Numbered from the stretch's first letter, positions 11,352 to 23,884 are shown. The stretch is DNA of 64,000 nucleotides from Panicum virgatum (GCF_016808335.1 NC_053136.1:1532531-1596530), one strand, 5' to 3'. A program made the numbers and translations. Notes: generated by a model from the letters alone, not told the origin.

Positions 11352-14300
11352 TGTAACACCCCGGTGTTAATTTTTACGCTAATATCGTGCTTAATCGCTA
11401 ATCGAGGCTAATCACCGTCATTAGCGCTAATCGAGTTCGCATAGTAACTTTTGACTTAGCTACGTTCGATCTCGTTTTTCTCCTTAATCCGAGCCCCAAA
11501 TCAGCTTTCGCCCAAAACAAAAGTTGTAGATTTTCTTTTCCTCTACAACTTTTATTTTAGCCAAATTTCAAGTTCCTATATCAAAATTTGAGTTTTGGAG
11601 GGTCAAACTCGAGTCAAATTGATTCAAATGAATTCACTGTGCTCTCCTGTGCTCGGCACTGTGACGCCCCGGCACCCATACCACAGCCGGCGACGCGCCG
11701 GCGATGCCACGCGTCGGCCATCGCGGCAAACGTCGCGCCTCAAAGCTTCGCCGCTGTCCTCGACGTCCGCGTTCTGGTTCATTTGCTTCCCTTCGCCCTC
11801 CTGCTCGAGCTCGAGACGAGCCAAACAGAGCCGTGCCGCCGCCGCTCGTCGCGCCGGCCGTAGCTCGCCACCCCGCCTCGATCCCTCGCGCCAGAGCCTC
11901 CCTCGCCTCGCCCTTTGCCTCCTCCAAGCAGTTCCGAGCTCAGCCGCGCCCAAACCCGGCCGGAATCGGGTCGCCACCGCCGGCCGCCATTGCCGTCCCC
12001 GCCGAGCTCTGCCCCTCTCCGTCAAGCTCCCTCTCCCGGCCCTTCTCCGCCCAAATCGAGCCCACGGTGAGCTCGGCCGCGACTTCGTCTCCCTCCCCGA
12101 GCGAATCCGCCGCCACCGCCGTCAGTTTGCTGCCGCGGGCGCTCTGCGTGCAGCGCACGCACACCGCCGGGCCTCCCTGCGCAGGGCTGTGCGCCGCCGT
12201 CGCGCGCCCCGAGGCCACCCGGCCATGCTGATGCTCACCCCGCCTCGCTATCCCGCCGCTTGGCCCTGCCGCGGCCGGAACGGCCCTCCGATTGCTGCGC
12301 CGCCGCCGTGGCCGCCATAGGCGCCACCGCGCCGTGCTGTGCCACCCCGCGCGCCCCCTACGCTGCCTCGAGGGCGCCCCCGTTCCGCCGGTCTGCCCTG
12401 GCCGCGGTCCGGCCAGGCCGCGCCGCCGGCGGAAGGAGCCGAGCCGCCGCCGAGCCGCCGCCGAGCCTGGCCGTGGCCACGGCCCTGGCTCGCGTGCGGG
12501 CGAAGCAGGGGAGGCGCTGGGAGCTGGGCCGGCGTCAACTGACATGTGGGGCCCGGCTGTCAGCCCCTTTTGTTTTATTTTAGTTTTTCAATTTCAATTA
12601 TTTATTTTAGCTTAAGCTTTGAAAATGCATAACAAATTATAGAAAAATGCTAAAAATGCAAACTCAATTTTGTTAGGTTTCTAAAATTGAGATCTTCAGA
12701 AGAAAAATACTTGTGCATGGGAAATATCACTTTTGCCCTGATAAAAATTTAGTTTGTGTTTAAGATAGTTTATTTAATACCGGTTGTTCAGTGGCTCTAA
12801 AAATTATGAAATTTATTTAGTAGATTACTCTTTGTATGTGTAGTCCACTGAAAAATTTTCAGGTGCATGGCCTATGTGCATATTTGTTGATCTATTGTTG
12901 TTTGATTTTCTTTTCTAGGGTTAAAGTAAATACTTTTCTATATCAATAAATGTTGGTAATTTATTTATGCACTCCTTATCAGTAGTTTTTCATGATAGAA
13001 AAGTTGTGCTACTAGATCCTTGCGGCTTGTTAAGTTTTTGTGTTTAGCTAGTTCCTAGCTTTAGTCTTTCTTTGTTTTCGCCGTGGTTAAGCAATGCCTT
13101 ATTGCTTCTTTCTGTTTATGGTTAGTCTTTCTTTGTTTTCACCGTGGTTAAGCAATGCCTTATTGATTCTTTCTGTTTATAGTGCATCTAGCTTTCTTAA
13201 AGCAAGTTTAGTAGTGTTGTTGAAAGGAAACACTTCAGGCTAAACTAGGTTGGAAACTGAACCCTCCTAGTGGCGCCATGTCCTTCTTTTGCTCGATTCT
13301 CTTTAATTGCTAGATAAATGATTGCCAGTCATGTCTCTCTTTTAACCGCATGGCATTTCATCATTTTGAAATGCATCACATCTTGAGCACTCATGCGTCG
13401 CACTTTGTCCTAACTGTTGCATGGCATTCTTTTTCATACGTGTAGACGCCGCGAACGAAGTCGCCTACGAGCTGATCGCCGAGCCGATCCAAGAGCCGCA
13501 AGCGGGAGAGCAGCAGGAGGACGCAGTCGAGCCCACTTCCGAAGAAGTTGCTAACCCCGTTGACCTGCAAGGCAAGCCCCGGAGCATAACCCTAATTTAA
13601 GTATTCAATGTTTAATTAAGTATTTGTGCATTTACGTTCTAGGAGTTGTATGAAAATCTAGTATGCATGTTCTCCCTAGGTAACCGATGGTCAATAATAG
13701 TATGCAAATGTCGATAGAAATGCTCTGCTAAGTAGGATCTCGGTAGAAGTCGAGTGATTCCTGTCGCCCGCGAGAATTAAGATCTTGTTACTTGTGGCAA
13801 TGTGGTTTGAGAGTGAATCAATGAGGAAAAAGAAATGAAGACCGGGCGGAGATGAAATGGGTTCTGGATATAAAATGGATGGAATTTAGCCTCCGCCTGT
13901 GTCGATTGAGGACCGTACCGTTGCTGGCATTGATGATCGAGGATTGAATAGTACTAACCACATACCGGAAGTAGGAGGTAGTCGAAACCGGTAAGCTAAT
14001 TACCTTATTTGCACCGATACTTTGAATCGCAACCCGCTACTCTGGGAGTGGAATGATGGCGGGTGTTGGATAGTATGTCGCCTCCGGGTTCTCCGGGAAT
14101 TCGCCGTGAGGGACCCTTCACCCGGGTTTTGGCAGGCGTGATTCAGACGTCGGGGTGATGATGTGAACAATTGACGTGTGGGGTCCGACGGGGCTTACAT
14201 GTGTCATGTTGGTTAGGTCCACCTTGCAAGGTTAAATCGGATCGATTCGCCGTGACTCGCGGATATGCGAGCCTTGGTCACTGTGTCACATTGTAGTAAG

Positions 14301-15059
14301 AAAGTGGAATGAGAACGGAATGGAAAAGGTTGGTTGGTGAGTTACTGAAGGATAATCTGATCCACCATGTGTGCTCTAGATGTTTAGGCGAATTTAGTTA
14401 ATACTCGCTGTACTAAATGGAGCTAAAATATTGAAAGTAAGGATTCACTTCTAGCAGGCTTTCAGCAAAAGAACTCCAGAGCCAAAAAGCTTTGCATGTC
14501 TAGGTAATGAGCTAAGTATACCAAAAGTCGGGTAAGTCTTACTGAGTATTAGTATACTCAGGGTTGTTGTTGTAACCTTCCTAAGCAGGTTGTGTTCCCG
14601 CTGACTTCGAGGAGGTCTGTGCGTCCTGGATTGGACAACCACTTCCTCCTGGGTGGACCGTCGAGTGGGCCCCGTCTTCCCCGTGAAGATTGGGCAGGTT
14701 GTCATCACATCGGTGGGCAGGATGTGGAGCTCACCTGGTATCGTCGTCGTGGTTATCGTATTGTATTTCGAACTCGGTTTTAAACTTCCGCTGTGTTTTG
14801 AACTCTGTCGTTTGTACTTAAAGCTTTTATGTAAAACCTGTGTTGTAAATTAATTTGAAGATTTCTGTATCTGGTATCACCTGTGCTCGTCTTCGTACGG
14901 GTCTACTAGTGCAATTAAGATTCTGGAGTACAGTAGTTTAATCGGGATTTACCCGACAACCTGTCAGATTACACCGTTTTAAGTGCACAGTAACTTAATT
15001 AAGTATTAAGATGATGGTTAGCGCACTTAAACCGGTTTAATTTTAGCGGTGCTGCTACA
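11352..15059 (+). mobile_element. 3.7-kb TG...CA unit with 5-bp TSD (probable solo LTR)
   Basis: The unit starts TGTAACACCCCGG and ends GCTGCTACA. It is bounded by a perfect 5-bp duplication AAAGG (11347-11351 and 15060-15064), the signature of LTR-retrotransposon integration. The two ends are not copies of each other, so it is not an element with short LTRs; a solo LTR or an LTR-like non-autonomous unit fits best. The interior holds a GC-rich 0.9-kb block (11640-12540, Pro/Ala-rich in all frames) and a short open stretch at 13446-13600. It is related to the unit at 24627-28589: both share a block around 14160-14280 (GTTAGGTCCACCTTGCAAGG), the segment around 13570-13600 (CAAGGCAAGCCCCGG) and the 3' terminal region. 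No gag or pol was found. Confidence 0.75.
13061..13181 (+). repeat. Two-copy tandem duplication, about 61 bp per unit
   Basis: TTAGTCTTTCTTTGTTTTC and the following GCCGTGGTTAAGCAATGCC appear at 13061 and again at 13122 with only a few differences. It lies inside the 11352-15059 unit. Confidence 0.8.
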
Positions 15060-15289
15060 AAAGGGCAGGGGACTTTAATCAAGCTGATTCGTTTGCGTTG
15101 CAAACCCATGGAGCCTGGACTGGAGTAGTTGGATTATACAGTAAGAAGTACTGTGCATAGTTGATACTAGCTACTTTTTACGTTAATTATCCCAACCTTT
15201 AAGTAGTAGTGTGCGCCGGCGCGTAAAGAGAAAAACGAAACGAAACAAAAATCTACGTACTCCCTGGCGTCAGAGATTCAGAGCATATG

Positions 15290-16960
15290 AGTTGTTGAGA
15301 TTGAGAGCATTTTTTCGCCAACGTGGCTGAGCACGTATTTCATTAAGAAGAAAGCAGTTTATAGACAATTCTTACTGTAGGCCAAACAGAGGTTGACCTA
15401 CCCAAATACACAAAAGACTAAAAACAGAGAAAAACTTGAAAAAGGCCAAGAAAACAACAGCCTGCAAACTAGCTAAACAAAGAAAGCGGAAGAGAGGAGG
15501 CCCTCCACACAACCCGCCAAGCCAAACCAAGCGACAAAAGGCATCTGAACCTACACAAATTGCACCAACACCAAGTCGCTGACTAAGACCCTGTAACAAC
15601 AAGAGGGTGGCCAAGCATCCACTAGAACAGCCCCACGACGGCAAAGCATCTGTCGAGAACGACCAACAAGTAACAACCATGACGGCAAAGCATCCGTCGG
15701 AGTAGGAATAGCATGGGCGGCCAAGCATCCACTAGACGAGCGACGGCAAAGCATCCATCGAAGAAGTCGTAGCTGCAACATGGTGATGACGCCTCGATAG
15801 AGCATAGGTAAGTGATACAAATGAAGACGACCACCCGCGGCAGGCCGCAAAGAAATCAAACTGCCAGCGACATGAGCATGAAGAAATCCCCAGACGATGC
15901 CCTCAACAGGGTTATGACGCACCAGGCGCCAACATCGCCAATCCGAAGCATCGGGCATAGTTTTCACCAGGGATCCAACCACATGCCAAGGGCCGCCGAG
16001 AGCAGAACATGAAGCACCGCAGCCGAGCCAAGGAGCACGACGACATGGGGCCGGGCCGGCAGAGGAGGCATGAAGGTGTTCCGTGACGACGCCCCCAGGA
16101 GGGACATGACGCACATTGCACCATCGTCGCCAGTCCAGAATACCGGATATGGTTTTCACCGGGGAACAATCTCCATGCCCGAGACCAGAGGAGGGCGAGC
16201 CGCGTCGGCAGCCAGAGCAAGGGCGCCCACGCGGGCAGAGGCGGCGTGTTCGCCGACGCCCACCCAAGCCACTGGAGCCACCAGGAGAGACGCCCGCCTA
16301 GAGGCAAGGGGCGGCGGCAACCGTGTGGCCACCCCCAACGGACCAGGCAGCGCACGACAGCGGCAACCCCGGCCGGGCAACCCCGACCGCGGCAAGGCAG
16401 CGCAAGGCCGCGGCAACAGACCACGGCGAGGCAACGCACGACGGTAGCGACACCGGCCATGGCGAGGCGGCGCACGGCCGCGGCGACACCGGCCGCGGCG
16501 AGGGGCGCTCGGCCACAGTGACCCCGACCTCGGCGTGGGGCGCCAGCGGCAACGGCCGCGGCGAACCCGAGCCGAGGCCACCCGGGCAAAGGGCCGGCCG
16601 AGAGTGGAGGGGTGGCGACCCCTGACGGGAGCGGCCAAATCCAGAGCGAGAGGGGCCGGATCGGGCGAGGAGGAGGCCGAATCCGGCCCCGGCGGACGAC
16701 CGTGGCTGAAGTTTGGGGATCGTGGGGAGGGGTGGAAGAGAGGAGCGAGAGGGAGGAGAGGAGGCGGGCTAGGCCGGCTTCGCCCTAGCCGCAGGCCGCC
16801 GCAGGCGGCGGCCGGAGGTGACCTAGAGACGGGGGCTAGCTGGCGGCGGGCGGAGTCGTCCTCAAGCTGTCTGGGAAGGCGACGCGGGGTGGGGGGTGGG
16901 GGTGGGGGATTGAGAGCATGCTTACTATATATGGCTGACCTGTTGAGATGTGCTGAGTAT
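15290..16960 (-). repeat. Unclassified GC-rich retroposon-like repeat with internal duplication
   Basis: GC content climbs from about 15300 to a very GC-rich end near 16900. Two diverged copies of a roughly 120-bp segment lie at 15869-15992 and 16064-16184: both read GACGCACxxxGCxCCA, then CGCCA, then GGxTTTTCACCxGGG. Read on the minus strand this resembles the GC-rich 5' leader of grass LINE-type elements, which carry such imperfect repeats, but I see no ORF1 or reverse transcriptase. Long frames on both strands here are compositional. The class is uncertain. Confidence 0.4.
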
Positions 16961-17644
16961 GTACACATATGGGTCGGGTCTGTCTGAAACCAGCGGCGTC
17001 TAGTCTAGCAGTTGCCGTCGCGATGCCTGACTGGCCTTGTCTGTCCGTCAGTTCGGTACGGAACTGTAGCCGGATTACATATTAATCTCACATGTCATTT
17101 TTTTTTAAAAAAAACATTCATCTCAGCACATGTGCACATGCGCGAGCACGATCGAATCGATCGATGCAGCAGCCGAGCCGAGCAGGGGAGACGACCAAGC
17201 TAAGCAGAGGTGTCGGCGGCCAACCCTCTAATGATCTGATCTTAATGAGTTGTTATTTTATTTTATTCAACAGCCGTGGAAGTGGAACATTCATTGTCCT
17301 GCTTGTGGGTTGTTTCCTGATTGCTAACCGTACGCTTCGCAACCATAGTATAGTAAAAAAAGAAAAAGAAGAAGAAAAGAAGATTTAATTTGGTCCATTA
17401 GAGATATTGTATAGTACTCCAGTTTGTTGTTGGGATCTCAACAAAACTTGCTCTTGTCAAACAGCTGTAAGAAACTTGTACGGAAATTACACGTTAACTG
17501 AACGAGTGTAAAAGAAACACGTACGTACAATCGCCCGAAAAGATAGTACCACACGGAACGGAAGGAAACGTGCATGCGCCTAGGGGTGCAAATCGGAGAC
17601 CTTGAGGGGGGTGCAAACGCGTTGTTCCCTTTTAACTAGTGTTG

Positions 17645-17977
17645 GGTCGTGTTTGGTTGCCTCATGTAAAGTTTTTGAAAAGACATTTTTTTACATTTGA
17701 AGTACTAAATATAAACTAATCACAAAAAAATTACAGAACTCGTCTGTAAATCGCAAGACGAATCTAATGAGCCTAATTAATCCGTCATTAGAGGTTGTTT
17801 ACTGTAGCATTAATGTAGCAATTTAGCATCTAATTACAGCCTAATTAGGTTCATTAGATTCGTCTCTCCATTTACAGACAGCAGTCGCAATACGTTTTTT
17901 ATTTCGTCTAGATTTAAGTCTCCATGCAGGTGCCGAAAATTTTTTTTGGAATTTTGATTTTTTAACTAAACACGGCC
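17645..17977 (+). mobile_element. MITE copy 1 (333 bp, TSD TTG)
   Basis: Ends GGTCGTGTTTGG and AAACACGGCC form short terminal inverted repeats. A 3-bp duplication TTG (17642-17644, 17978-17980) flanks them, suggesting a PIF/Harbinger-like tourist MITE or a similar small element. The interior contains the near-palindromic pair TTACAGAACTCGTCTGTAAATCG and, inverted, CGTCTCTCCATTTACAGACAG. A second copy in the same orientation lies at 21217-21537. Confidence 0.75.
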
Positions 17978-18717
17978 TTGGTCAGACATGAGTTATGGCC
18001 GCTGACCCGTTCATATCAGACAAGACAATGCGAGCGTGTGTGGTCTGTAAGTTGCCGCGGAATGCAAGCAACCAGCTGACTGGCCCCGCTGTTGTGTTCG
18101 TTTGTGTAGGACGAAAGTGCTAGCTGGGCCGGGGTTGGAACGTTCCAAGCAAGCAATTTGATTAATCGATTTTTTATGCTGCAGGCTACAGCAGTACTTG
18201 GGTTGAGTCCAAGGCTTGATTTTGCTTCCATCAGATGAGATGAGGGACCTGCACATGACGCACGACGGCACGACGATGCAGCAGCCGATCGAGCTGGGAG
18301 ACTAGGAAACGGTTCCTCTGCAGACTCGGTGCCACTGGCACGCGGGCCCCCACTGCGCTGGGCCCACATTCCTTCCGGAGTACCTACCACTGGCCAATCG
18401 AAGGCGGTTCTGCTCTCGATCGCCGTCAGATCGAAGACCACGTGCGCTCGCGAGCTAGGACATACGACGACGACTTTTAATTAGATTTTGTTGGAATTTG
18501 CGCGGATCGCGAGAGTTTAATTATTTGTTAGCAAGCGGCCGATGGACATGTTCATGCCTTCATGGGAATTGGGATGGGATCTCCCCTCCGATCCGTGATC
18601 CGTCGTCGTACATGACATGGTAGCCCACGCCGAGTCTTCCCCTCACCAACGCATCCCTCCTCGCTCCCAACCGGCAGCGGCAGCCAGCAGCCAACGCGGG
18701 CGGCGCCAACCCGCTCT

Positions 18718-18890
18718 TGTAACACCTCAGGTGTTAATCACCATTTGCGCTCGTCTTCGTGCAGGATTTTTAGTGTATTTTGATCGGTCTGTGGGTTGGA
18801 AATAGCCTGTCAAATTATACTTAATTAAACTAATGCACTTGATCTGTTCAAATAATGACGATTACGTTTAATTAAGTGTTTTAATTCGGT
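18718..18890 (+). mobile_element. Internally deleted relative of the 3.7-4-kb TG...CA family
   Basis: It begins with the family's 5' end (TGTAACACCTCAGG) and after only about 30 bp passes into sequence matching the family's 3' end: CTCGTCTTCGTGC, GGTCTGTGGGTTGGAAA and TTAATTAA. The same order occurs at the 3' end of the 24627-28589 unit (read on the minus strand). No matching 5-bp target duplication was found, so its 3' boundary is uncertain. Confidence 0.6.
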
Positions 18891-18960
18891 GGGTCTCCCG
18901 CGTCCCGTCGTCCATCACCATCCATCACAACCTCCTCTCCTCCTCCTCCTAGTAGTAGTA

Positions 18961-18975
18961 CTATATGTATAGAGT
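18961..18975 (+). promoter_or_regulatory. Possible TATA region of the 19104 gene
   Basis: CTATATGTATAGAG lies about 140 bp before the ATG at 19104 and is the only TATA-like run close upstream. No transcription start can be read from sequence. Confidence 0.35.
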
Positions 18976-19103
18976 CTCTCTCTCCTTGCCCCCTTGGCCG
19001 GCCATGAGACCAGCAACCAACGACGGCTCCGCGATCACCGTGCCAGCCTAGCTAGCACCAGCGGCGTCTCGTTCCGTCGAGCACGTTCCTTGCTCCAGCA
19101 GCC

Positions 19104-22100
19104 ATGAAGCCAGCAGCAGGCAAGCAGGCGCCGCCGGACGTCTCCGCGCGCCGCCGCCTCGCCGCCGTGCTGGCGCCGCTGCTCCTCTTCCTCGCCGCCG
19201 CGCTCTCCTTCCCCTCCGCGCTGCGCCTCCCGCTCCTCCTCCTCCCCCCCGCCGCCGCGCCGCCCACGTCCACCTCATCCTCGCCGCCCCGCGTCGCCGT
19301 CTGCCTCGTCGGCGGCGCGCGGCGGTTCGAGCTCACGGGGCCCTCCATCGCGCGCCACGTGCTGGGCGGCCTCGGCGCCGCCGCCGTCGACGTGTTCCTG
19401 CACTGCCCGCTCGACGCCGACGCCTACAAGCTCTCCCTCCTCGCGCCGCCGCCGCGGGGGTCTTTCCGCCTCGCCGCCGTGCGCGTCTTCCGCCCGGAGC
19501 CCGTCGAGGAGACGCCGGAGCGCGCGCAGGTGCTCACCGCGCTCAACTCGCCCAACGGCATCCAGGTTAGTTGCCCCTTGCCTGCCTTTGCATGCCATGC
19601 CTTGCCTGCTGCTCTCGCTGCGCATCACCATGATCGATCAGATTAGATTATCATGTGTCGCTCTGCTTGATCATTGCTTGCTTGTTTGTTCGACATGCCC
19701 GCGTCGCGCAGGGCATCTATCTAATAATTAAGCAATCGTTTGCTTGGCCAAGCCGAGATCGTAGTTATGCTTTTCCTCCTCGTGACATCTTGCTGCTGGT
19801 CAGGCGTTGCCGGCCGCATGCTTTATTTCTCCTTTATTAGTTTTTTTTTTTTTTTGTGGCGACAACTAGATTCAGAATCCCGCTGAATTTGGCATTGATG
19901 GATCTTTTTTCATGATAATTCATACGAACTCAATTAATCTGATGGATAAATAGGTAGGTATAGGTACCCCCTCCGACGATCCCTCCCTTTTCAATTGAAT
20001 TGAATGAATGGTTTTAATCAATCCAAATCCATGTTAGGAGGAGGAGGAGGAGTTGGTTGGTGGCTTGCATTGCGGGATACTACAGCAGTAGATGATGAAT
20101 CATCTTTCTCTCTCCCCCCCTTAATTGTCGATCTCATAGAATAGAAGATAATCTAACCGCGGGAACGAATCAGATTAGCCTAACCGTATCGCTAGCCCAC
20201 TTATTTCGCCCGTAGTTTTGGGGCTGTTCGGCTTGTCCAATTTCGGCTTGTCTCGGTTTGTTTTGGCTTATCTCCTCTCACATAATACTATTCATTCTGC
20301 CAGCCGAACACTATTTACTAGATCAGCCGAACAGCCCTCTGTCCTGTTCTTTGTCATCATCAGATATGATCAGGGTACATACATTAAGCCCCTCCCCTGA
20401 ATCGGTCAACAGTCGTGAGTCATCACCACCCGAATTCCAAACGTATTTTTTAAAGAAAGATGCTGATTTCCTTATCAACGTATTTTTTTTAAAAGAAAGA
20501 TGATTTCCTTATCAATGTGTATACGTATATATATAGCTAGATCTCTTTCTGCCATATAAACTGCACTACTCTGACAAAAAAAAAACTGAAGTCTAATAAG
20601 TGGCTGCATATTGGAGACGTACGGCCGGTGTCGTCGTGCATGCTGGAACCAAATCAGAGCTAGCCTTTTGATTTGCGGGCATGTCGATGGAGCCTTATCA
20701 ACCACCACAGAAAAAAAGAAATATGGGTAGGCGCATCACGATCGACGCATGCTTGCGTCCGTGCTTTGCTTGCGGCGGTAGCTAGCTAGAGATCAGATCG
20801 TCGTCGTTAACAATGGAAGAAAGGCAGAAAAAAAAAGGTAGTGAATCCAAAGAGGCTAAAAGGGGTCGACGCCTGCGTGTTTGGCATGAGAAAGCTAAGC
20901 TGCCGATTATATTGGTGGATGAACCTGCCACGTTTGTCCCCCTGATCGAGCAAAAGGATTATATTAGGGGTTGATGCCCATCAGCTAATTAATCAAGTCA
21001 ATGCAAGCAAAAGGCAGAGGCAGAGGCAGGGCTCTTCCCCTGAACAATGCAATGTACCTGTGGCCTGTGGGTAGGCGGTTCGAGGTCAGCTGAAAGCGGC
21101 AGGTACGTCCGCCGGCCGGAACTGAAGAAGACGACGTGTCTGACTCTGACCAAGTGATCGATCGGTTGCCGTCGATCGAGCTGAGCAAGGTCTAGGACAG
21201 GGGTCGAAAATTCCCTCCCGTGTTTAAAATTTTTGAAAATGCATCTTTCTACATTTAAAGTACTAAACATAGACTAATTACAAAAATAATTACAGAACTC
21301 GTCTGTAAATCGCGAGGCGAATCTAATGAGCCTAATTAATCCGTCATTGGAGGTTATTTACTGTAGCATTACTGTAGCAATTTAGCATCTGATTACAGTC
21401 TAATTAGGTTCATTAGATTCGTCTCGCCATTTACAGACAGCAGTCGCAATGCGTTTTTTATTTCGTCTAGATTTAAATATCCATGCAGGTCCCGGAATTT
21501 TTTTTTGGAATTTTGATTTTTATAACTAAACACGGCCAGTCCAGGCTTCCATGACACTGTACTTGCGCTAGTACGCAACTGTCCATTCCCTAGTTAACAT
21601 CCCGCGCCTACGTGTCGAGGCAGAGCACTGCATTATTATATTGAACCGTCTTTTCTTTCTTTTTTTAATAACCTGCCTGTAGTATGAATTTCATTCGTAC
21701 TAGTAGAAATGAGTTTGTCATCCCAGCAGGATTTTGTGAGATAGTAGTTGCTCAAAAGAAAATTTTGTGAGATTGCCTTTTGTGATAGAGCTCTTGTGCC
21801 CGGCTGTTAGATGTTTTGCAAAAAAATTTTGTGATGCAACTAAATATTCGATGTGACGTTTTTTTTGTGTTTACGAGATTTATGGGGTGGGAATTGTTTA
21901 ACAGGGCCCAAAGCACGCGCGCTTGAAAGCTGAAAATAGTTCTGGAATAGCATTCGAGATTGCTTTTGCGGACAACTAAATAAAGCCACACTTGGCTACC
22001 CAATTCCCTGCCCCTATCATGCCAACTATGCACGGAAGTTGATACGATACGACGTAGTACTGCGCAGAATGGATGGATGCCTTAACTTGTCTCTCCAAAG

Positions 22101-23884
22101 TAGTAGTAGTTGCTAATACAACGTCGTCTTTATGCTGAATGGAAAGCTCAACAAAAAGGAGGGAGAAACGGAGCATCCATCCAATCACTACCGGAAAAAC
22201 GGCTTAAGGCACCGGTTGGTAGGAAACTTTGGTACCGGTTTTTTGAACTTGTACCCCCAAAGTGGTACCAAAGACTGCCTTTGGTACCGGGTAAAACAAC
22301 CGGTGCCTAAGCCTTCAAAATTCACGCAAAATATTCTCTTTGGTTGGGACTTGAACTCGCGACCTCTAGCCTCGCGCGTTGCTCCTTTACCATCTCCGCT
22401 ACACAGTTGTTCTGATCGAGAAGGAAATATTTTTCTTTTAAAGTAACCAATGAATGAGCCTAAAATACCGGTTGGTGGTACCACTCGATACATAAGGCTC
22501 GTCTATAGGTACCGGTTGGTGGTACCACCCGGTACTAATATAAAAATTACCACCCGGTACCTATAGAGAGCCTTAGGTACCGGTTGATAATAACAACCGG
22601 GCTCATTCATAAATTCCATTCACCCAAAAGTACCGGTATGGAGATGAATCGGTACCTATGCTAGCATAGGTACCGATTCATCTCCATGCCGGTACTTTTG
22701 GGGTGGACCAAAGCCTTGTTTTCTAATAGTGAATCGGAACGAAATCTCAGCATAGCAAACTCAACTAGCTAGTACTGGAATACATACATGCATCTCACTG
22801 TATGCATACGTATACTTCCTTCTCTGAAAGAAAACTCTGTATCTACTACTCTACTCCATATGTATTTCGTTGATCAGTGCATGCATGTGTTTTCTAATTA
22901 AGGTAATTGTTTCAGCAATGCAAGATCAACTTAATTTTCATGTCACTTTGCATCTGGATTGTTACTACTACTGATCATGCATGCAGTCTCCTGATCGCCA
23001 GACCCTGATGCCACGTCTTGTTGCCATTCTTGGCTGCATCATGCAAAATGTTGCAGGGCCTGCTGCAGTACTTCCAGCTGGTGGAGGGTTGCCTGGACCT
23101 CATCCGCGACCGCGAGTCCCGGGGCAACTTCACCTACGCCGCCGTCCTCCGCACCCGCGTCGACGGCTTCTGGTCCGCGCCGCTCCGCCTCGACGACCTC
23201 CTCCTCCCCGCCGCCGCCGCCGGCTACGTCGTCCCGGAGGGCTCCCGCTTCGGCGGCCTCAACGACCGCCTGGGCTTCGGCGGCCGCCGCGCCACGGACG
23301 CCGCGCTCTCCCGCCTCTCCGCGCTCCCGCGCCTCGCCGCCGCCGGCTACCGCGCCCTCAACTCTGAGGCGGCGTTCCGCGCGCAGCTCGACGTCGCGGG
23401 CGTCGCCGGCGTCGAGCGCCGCCTCCCGTTCTGCGTGCTCAGCGACCGCGCCTACGCGTTCCCGCCCGTGCCCGGGTACGGCGTGCCCGTGGCGTCGCTG
23501 GCCAGCGCCGGCCCGCTCAGCGGGGCCAAGTGCCGGCCGTGCCGCCCCGCGTGCCGCGGCGAGTGCGCCGCGCGGAGCGTGGACGCGCTGGAGGGCGGGT
23601 GGAGCTGGACGGAGCACCGGAACGGGACGGCCGTGGAGCTCTGCGACGCCTCCGGGCCGTGGGAGGACGGGTGGGAGGCGCTGTTCGACGAGGCCGCCGG
23701 CGCCGGCGCCGCCGCGGCCAGGCGGAGGGTGGCGAGGATGGGGGCCAGGGAGTGCGTGGCGGAGACGGAGGCGTTCAAGGCGCGGGCCGAGCGGTGGGAC
23801 GCGCCCAGCCCCGTGGAGATTTGCCGGATCGGGCTCGCAGCCCGGAGGACGGCGGCGGCGAGCAGCTCCGGCGGCGAGTCCTGA
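19104..23884 (+). CDS. Type II membrane protein of unknown function, two exons, 429 aa
   Basis: Exon 1 is 19104-19565 and exon 2 is 23057-23884, joined in phase 0 across a 3,491-bp GT-AG intron. The N-terminus has a short basic cytoplasmic segment, a hydrophobic span (about residues 18-50) and then a Pro/Ser/Thr stem, the layout of a Golgi type II protein. The lumenal part starts with [20 protein letters not shown], which resembles plant uncharacterised families with a glycosyltransferase-like fold (I think the DUF7796 group; not verified). It continues with [13 protein letters not shown] and a Cys-rich segment [14 protein letters not shown] near residue 315. Both exons are extremely GC-rich, as in many grass genes. 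The single intron carries a MITE (21217-21537) and a CACTA element (22186-22731). The start is the first in-frame ATG. Enzymatic function is inference only. Confidence 0.82.
21217..21537 (+). mobile_element. MITE copy 2, inside the intron of the 19104 gene
   Basis: Closely matches the element at 17645-17977 in the same orientation, including AACTCGTCTGTAAATCGCG, AGCCTAATTAATCCGTCATT and the ACTAAACACGGCC end. The 5' end is more degraded and no clear target duplication remains. Confidence 0.75.
22186..22731 (+). mobile_element. Non-autonomous CACTA transposon, 546 bp
   Basis: Starts CACTACCGGAAAAACGGC and ends with the inverse of CACTATTAGAAAAC. It is flanked by a perfect 3-bp duplication AAT (22183-22185 and 22732-22734), as CACTA elements make. 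Sub-terminal regions are packed with direct and inverted copies of GGTACCGGTTGG-like motifs, the expected transposase binding repeats. There is no transposase gene. It lies in the large intron of the 19104 gene, in an otherwise intact transcription unit, so it must be spliced out. It also carries a tRNA-like segment (22341-22409). Confidence 0.93.
22341..22409 (-). repeat. tRNA-like segment inside the CACTA element
   Basis: On the minus strand the segment contains TAGCGGAGATGG (fits the tRNA A box) and, about 37 bases later, GTTCAAGTCC (fits 10 of 11 positions of the B box with its preceding base). It ends CCCAACCA. Spacing and order are those of a tRNA gene. The T stem does not pair well, so it is more likely a decayed tRNA or SINE head carried by the transposon than a working tRNA gene. 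Confidence 0.5.

Noticed and set aside
11595..12583. Overlapping 100-240-codon frames at 11.6-12.6 kb
   Set aside because: They are Pro/Ala/Arg-rich in every frame on both strands, inside a bounded mobile unit. Composition, not coding, explains them.
16156..16968. 270-codon minus-strand frame
   Set aside because: Same compositional effect in very GC-rich repeat DNA; the residue content is low complexity and no family fits.
22341..22409. Functional tRNA gene
   Set aside because: The B box and A box fit, but the T stem and acceptor stem do not pair well and it lies inside a transposon.
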